From M3007 sp046160625 (GTDB taxonomy: Bacteria > Bacteroidota > Bacteroidia > Chitinophagales > Saprospiraceae): a DNA stretch of 64,000 nt. Below the pieces are notes generated by a model that was not told the origin of the DNA, ran no database searches, and was given only the letters and a program-made list of their open reading frames with translations. Numbering within the stretch: the stretch's first letter is position 1; the number at the start of each line of letters is the position of its first letter. A program made the translations under genes and the position numbers. Shown here one piece after another: positions 60,701-64,000 of the stretch. The DNA is taken from assembly GCA_046160625.1 (NCBI GenBank), contig JBJXGZ010000082.1:69426-133425 (forward strand). Direction: 5' to 3'.

Positions 60701-63700
60701 CAACTGTTTCAACAGCGCAACCGATACCCTCGACGCCTCGGGCAGCAGCCTCGGATCCAACTTCACCCTGCTGTGGGCCGGCAACGGCATCAACGCAGGG
60801 AACCAGAACCAGGTAAGCCCCGTCATCAGTAACGTGTCGGGTACCTATACCCTGACCGTGACCAACCTTGCCAACACCTGCACCGCCACCGACCAGGTCA
60901 CCGCCGCGCTTGACCTAGCCCCCCCCACCGCCGATGCGGGCAACGACAACATCATCGACTGCGTGGTGACAACTGCAGTAGTAGGCGGCTCTTCTTCCCA
61001 AGGCCCAAACTTCTCCTACCTGTGGACAGGCCCGGGCATTGACGCAACGAACCAAGCCTTGCCGACCCCCACCATTGACCAGCCCGGCACGTACACCATT
61101 GTGGTGACTGACCTGACAAACGGCTGCACCGCTTCCGACGGCGTTTTCATCGACACCGACGTGGTGCTGCCCACCGTGCTGGCCGGAAACGACGGGCTTT
61201 TGACCTGCGCAGCCCCCTCCGCCATTTTGGACGGTTCCGCCTCCAGCACCGGGCCAAACTTCCAGATCCTTTGGACAGGGCCCGGCATCAACGCCGGAAA
61301 CCAAAACCAGCCCTCGCCCACCGTGACCGTCCCTGGAACATACATTCTCCGGATCACGGACGCGCTCAACAGTTGCGTCCAGCGCGACACCGTTGTGGTG
61401 GACCAAAACATTGCCGTGCCCGCTGCCAGTGCCGGTCTGGACCTCATACTGGACTGCCAGACCACCAGCGCTGTGCTCGACGGCAGCCTATCCGGTGTCA
61501 GCCCTACCATTGTTTACGCCTGGAACGGACCTGGCATCGGGCCGGGGAACCAGAACGACCAAAGCCCGGCCATAAATCAGCCCGGCACCTACGATCTGGT
61601 AGTGACGGACAACGAGAACGGCTGCTCGGCAACCGACCAGGCAATGGTGACACAGGACACTTTGGCCCCTGCGGCGAGCGCCGGGGCCGACGGCCTGATC
61701 AACTGTGCCTTTACCACGGAGTCTATTGACGGATCCGGCAGCAGCTCCGGGCCCAACATCCAGTACGTCTGGCAGGGACCGGGCATCAACGGCACCAACT
61801 TCAACCTGCAGAGCCCGACGGTGGGCCTCTCGGGGACATACACCGTAACGGTAACGAACACCACAAACCACTGCACCGCTACCGACGCCGTCTTTGTGGG
61901 ACTGGACCAGACAGCACCGCTCATTGCCGCAGGCCCCGACCGAACGCTCAGCTGCGCTGACGTCACCGCACAACTGGACGCAACGCAATCCGCATCCGGC
62001 CCCAACATTTCATTCCTCTGGAACGGCCCCGGCATCGTCGCCGGGCAGACCAGCCCGACCCCGACCGTGAACCTGCCGGGGGCCTATACGCTCACCCTCA
62101 CCGATGCGGCCAACGGCTGCACCAGCGTAGCATCCGTAACGGTTGGCATTGACACCGTAGGCCCGCTCGTGTTCGCCGGGGGCGATCTGGTGCTGACCTG
62201 CGCCAACGCCGCTCAAGGTGTGATGCTCAGCTCGCTCGGCTCGAGCACCGGCCCCGACTTCGTGTACCTATGGGTTGGCCCCGGCATCACGCCAGCCAAC
62301 CAGGCCGCACAAAGCCCGACCGTCATGCTCCCGGGCACCTATACCCTGATGGTCACCGACACCACAAACGGCTGTGCCAACAATGATGCTATGCTCGTGG
62401 ACAGCGAGCAGAACCTCCCGACCGCCGATGCCGGCACCCCTCAGCAACTGACCTGTGCGGTCACATCTGTCACCCTTGACGGGACAGGGTCTTCCTCGCC
62501 CAACGGCTCTCTGGACTTCATCTGGGCCGGCCCCGGCATCAACGCGGGCAATGCCACCAGCCAAACACCCACGGTGCTCTCCAGTGGAACCTACACGCTC
62601 ACCGTGACCAGCGTCACCACCGGGTGCTCAGCGACAGACCAGGTCATCGTCACGATCGACAACATGCCCCCTGTAGCCTCGGCCTCCTCCGACACGATCA
62701 CCTGCGCTGACCTGATCTCCACCGTCGCCGCAACCAGCTCGCTGACCGGCTCAACATACCTCTGGACAGGGCCGTCCGTGACCACGACCAACGAGGACGA
62801 CCAGACCATCCAGGCAGACCAGGCCGGGCTTTACACCGTCACGGTGACCGCCCCCAACGGCTGCACCACCACGGCCAGCACGACCGTTGCCCTCGATGCT
62901 AACGTGCCGCAGGGCACCGCCAACGGCACCGTCCTCAACTGCCTGAACAACGGAACAGGCCAGATAGGCGGGGAGATCCTCTCGCCCAGTGGCTCGACCG
63001 CCACCTGGACAGGGCCGGGCATCGGAACCGTCAACGCTTCGGTGGTCACCGTCACGCAGCCCGGAACCTACACCTTCACCATCTACGCGCCAAACGGTTG
63101 CGTCCGCCCCATTACCGCTGAGGTGACCGGCGACTTCGCCCAGCCTGTCGTGTCGATCTCCGTTGCCAGCGTTCTTGACTGCAACACCACGGAGGTCACC
63201 ATAAACGGGACAGCCAGTTCCTCCGGGCCGAACTTTACCGGCACATGGACGACCACAAGCGGCAACTTCGTCTCCGGCACCAACACCCTTTCCCCGGTCG
63301 TCGACATGGCCGGCCAATACCAACTGCTCATCGTGGACAACACCAACGGTTGCAGCGCGACCAAAATGGTAGAGGTTTTTGTTGACCCGGCTGTGCCAAC
63401 TGGTTTTGACCTAACGGCAAGGAATATCAGGTGTTTTGGAGAAACTAATGGTTCCATCAGCGTAAATGGAGTTTTTGGTGGTACCCCCCCGTTCATATAT
63501 TCCATCAGCGGCAGCACCGGCTCGGCCAACGGACAGTACACCGGATTGCCCGCAGGGCAGTACCTGCTCTCACTCGAGGATGCAAACGGCTGCCAACTGG
63601 ACACTCTCGTAACCGTCAGCGAGCCGGGTGACCTGCTCGTCGAACTCGGGCCTGACGTGACCGTCAGCCTCGGAGAACTCGCAACCGTCTCCGCACAGGT

Positions 63701-64000
63701 CGTCAGCACAGCAGGGCTCAGGTCTGCAAGCTGGAACTACGCACCAGGATGCACCGATTCCACTACCTACTGCCAGTCCTTCACATATTTGCCCTTTGAC
63801 ACCTACCGCCACGTGCTGACGGTGGTGGACAGCAACGGGTGCACCGCCAGAGACGAGGTCATCGTCATCGTCAAAAAGGCCAGGCAGGTCTACGTCCCAA
63901 ACATCTTCAACCCAAACTCTTCGGAAAACTACGTCGTGACCGTACATGCGGGCATTGACGTGGCGAAGGTGAACTCATTCTTCATATTCGACCGTTGGGG
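57732..64000 (+). CDS. Giant secreted Ig/PKD-repeat adhesin, 3' end outside window
   Basis: An open frame of at least 2089 codons from the ATG at 57732 (signal MMKIYTFLLFILLLSFYSNMANAQ). The first ~200 residues are a Cys-rich domain (NNHFFAFTADATSVTFNLCCYGC). About three modules ending in GCDSV/IV follow (~250-390), then about 18 Ig-like repeats of ~82 residues (~58930-63380). Each repeat carries a LDGSGSSxG strand, a W(T/A)GPGINxGNQ turn, a PGTYTLTVTN strand and NGCTATD. An SprB-like unit follows (CFGETNGSISVNGVFGGTPPF), then the start of a gliding-motility-associated C-terminal domain (YVPNIFNPNS ... FIFDRWG). It is probably a T9SS-exported surface adhesin. GC content rises sharply near 58350. 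Confidence 0.9.
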   Translation, partial: MMKIYTFLLFILLLSFYSNMANAQCNGAPCTIPVPEPLPQDACILPNPAALDCYFGATWASGPFDIPGWCTSIENNHFFAFTADATSVTFNLCCYGCANGSGIQAAILSTTDCISFQFESQCLGNIPSGTCQDLTSNSLVVGQVYYICIDGFAGSDCDYSINGVNPTINGPTDGICIPSSPISTYNTNSASNWTITPPSAGNIQGNPNGVTSVNVQWLETGPAQVCAQSIVCSNAPLLCLDVNVGEDVASTEFVEVCQGQTVECAGQNHSTAGNHFVTLPTFLGCDSVINCFVTVIPTIHVNETHRMCQAGSASCAGEEFFAPGNFPVTLQNYQGCDSVVHCNITVVPTYNSPMKFVNLCAPAQYQVCDETLTQSGIYATFCTGFLGCDSIVNVDLAILDPIAKIAPPAVLNCGANAIITLNGSASNLNPATGGVTLYSWSGPGILGPNNTPTVQVNQPGQYCLILQHGRGGVYCADTTCVTVTASALTPGANATGGILTCVSSQDTLLGSSPTSGVTYSWAGPGITPANQFLQNPIVTALGTYTVTVLNPANGCTSSATATVNGDLTAPTAGAAGDTITCFQPSVTIDGSTNAPVPAWNWAGPGINPGNQTVENPTVLLSGTYSVTVTNTANGCTATANTVVDLNNSIPSASAGPNDTLTCLAPNTILLGSGSAGGQPITFSWTGPGGFSSNIAQPGVSTAGTYILTVLNTLNGCLRKDTAVISSNQTLPTAIAGADSTITCSQPSVFLIGTASSSGPNFTPTWSGLGINAGNANLYSPEVSQSGTYTLLITNTTSGCTATDTVLVGLNTSLPTAGAGADQQLTCSNPNGVTLNGSGSPAGVTYLWSGDGINPTNQTNQSPLVTQADTYSLTVTNPANGCTATDQVIVTQDANVPSADGGPDHVLNCTVTSVDFDGSGSTSGPGISYAWTGPGINAGNQDDQSPTGLALPGTYSLTVTNTTNGCSSIAVVIVQIDTLAPVADAGNALTLNCFNSATDTLDASGSSLGSNFTLLWAGNGINAGNQNQVSPVISNVSGTYTLTVTNLANTCTATDQVTAALDLAPPTADAGNDNIIDCVVTTAVVGGSSSQGPNFSYLWTGPGIDATNQALPTPTIDQPGTYTIVVTDLTNGCTASDGVFIDTDVVLPTVLAGNDGLLTCAAPSAILDGSASSTGPNFQILWTGPGINAGNQNQPSPTVTVPGTYILRITDALNSCVQRDTVVVDQNIAVPAASAGLDLILDCQTTSAVLDGSLSGVSPTIVYAWNGPGIGPGNQNDQSPAINQPGTYDLVVTDNENGCSATDQAMVTQDTLAPAASAGADGLINCAFTTESIDGSGSSSGPNIQYVWQGPGINGTNFNLQSPTVGLSGTYTVTVTNTTNHCTATDAVFVGLDQTAPLIAAGPDRTLSCADVTAQLDATQSASGPNISFLWNGPGIVAGQTSPTPTVNLPGAYTLTLTDAANGCTSVASVTVGIDTVGPLVFAGGDLVLTCANAAQGVMLSSLGSSTGPDFVYLWVGPGITPANQAAQSPTVMLPGTYTLMVTDTTNGCANNDAMLVDSEQNLPTADAGTPQQLTCAVTSVTLDGTGSSSPNGSLDFIWAGPGINAGNATSQTPTVLSSGTYTLTVTSVTTGCSATDQVIVTIDNMPPVASASSDTITCADLISTVAATSSLTGSTYLWTGPSVTTTNEDDQTIQADQAGLYTVTVTAPNGCTTTASTTVALDANVPQGTANGTVLNCLNNGTGQIGGEILSPSGSTATWTGPGIGTVNASVVTVTQPGTYTFTIYAPNGCVRPITAEVTGDFAQPVVSISVASVLDCNTTEVTINGTASSSGPNFTGTWTTTSGNFVSGTNTLSPVVDMAGQYQLLIVDNTNGCSATKMVEVFVDPAVPTGFDLTARNIRCFGETNGSISVNGVFGGTPPFIYSISGSTGSANGQYTGLPAGQYLLSLEDANGCQLDTLVTVSEPGDLLVELGPDVTVSLGELATVSAQVVSTAGLRSASWNYAPGCTDSTTYCQSFTYLPFDTYRHVLTVVDSNGCTARDEVIVIVKKARQVYVPNIFNPNSSENYVVTVHAGIDVAKVNSFFIFDRW
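58930..63380 (+). repeat. About 18 tandem ~246-bp coding repeats
   Basis: Repeats within the giant adhesin, recognised by recurring GPGI(N/x)xGNQ and TYTLTVTN...NGC coding motifs at ~245-250-bp spacing. Units are diverged, not identical, and the GC content is much higher than the flanks. Confidence 0.85.

Noticed and set aside
58379..63947. Many long open frames on the minus strand and in other plus frames
   Set aside because: GC-rich codon bias of the giant adhesin suppresses stops in other frames. Their translations are low-complexity and show no domain, while the adhesin frame has a signal peptide and regular repeats.

Overview
The window reads as a chromosome segment of a Bacteroidota bacterium, most likely of the Saprospiria group (genus not determinable here). 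The evidence is a SusC/SusD pair, many secreted proteins ending in type IX secretion (T9SS) sorting domains, gliding-motility-associated C-terminal modules, LytS/LytTR two-component proteins with regulatory propellers, PKD, FAS1 and YWTD lipoproteins, and weak Shine-Dalgarno signals with a few TAnnTTTG-like promoter boxes. No rRNA, tRNA, CRISPR array, integrase or insertion sequence was recognised.

Layout. 0-7 kb: a lipoprotein, then a propeller histidine kinase and its LytTR regulator, separated by a divergent pair (haem peroxidase and an unknown protein). 7-22 kb: two ~480-aa paralogues of unknown function, each beside a small FnIII-type secreted protein, a coiled-coil secreted protein, three tandem paralogous seven-repeat T9SS proteins and a beta-helix T9SS protein. 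21.5-28 kb: a decayed PIN toxin-antitoxin module flanked by direct repeats, an arginase-fold protein with a degenerate metal site, membrane, SH3 and lipoproteins, a four-helix-bundle (S23-type) gene enclosed by inverted heptamer arrays, a methionine-gamma-lyase-type enzyme and a GtrA protein. 28-37 kb: two divergent secreted peptidases (M28 and a large M43 protein) and a FAS1 lipoprotein. 37-47 kb: pruA, a compact kinase-like protein, a SusCD system with two YWTD lipoproteins and a pruA remnant. 47-57.6 kb: a TIR/TPR-like membrane protein, small membrane proteins, an MDR oxidoreductase, truC, a TerB-like protein, a duplicated-domain lipoprotein, an ECF sigma factor with a membrane/beta-barrel partner, and an E2 acyltransferase. 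57.7-64 kb: a very large GC-rich repeat adhesin, open at the window end.

Two themes recur. One is surface biology: secreted repeat proteins, peptidases, SusCD uptake and envelope signalling. The other is a set of intergenic inverted repeats whose arms are themselves built from 7-10 bp direct repeats (at 619, 7023, 23755, 27481, 27968, 29889, 35563 and 53998, plus the arrays at 24861 and 25441). Their arms are near perfect but the unit differs from site to site. The S23-type gene sits inside one such structure, which recalls the S23-coding intervening sequences of 23S rRNA and is the most interesting lead in the window.
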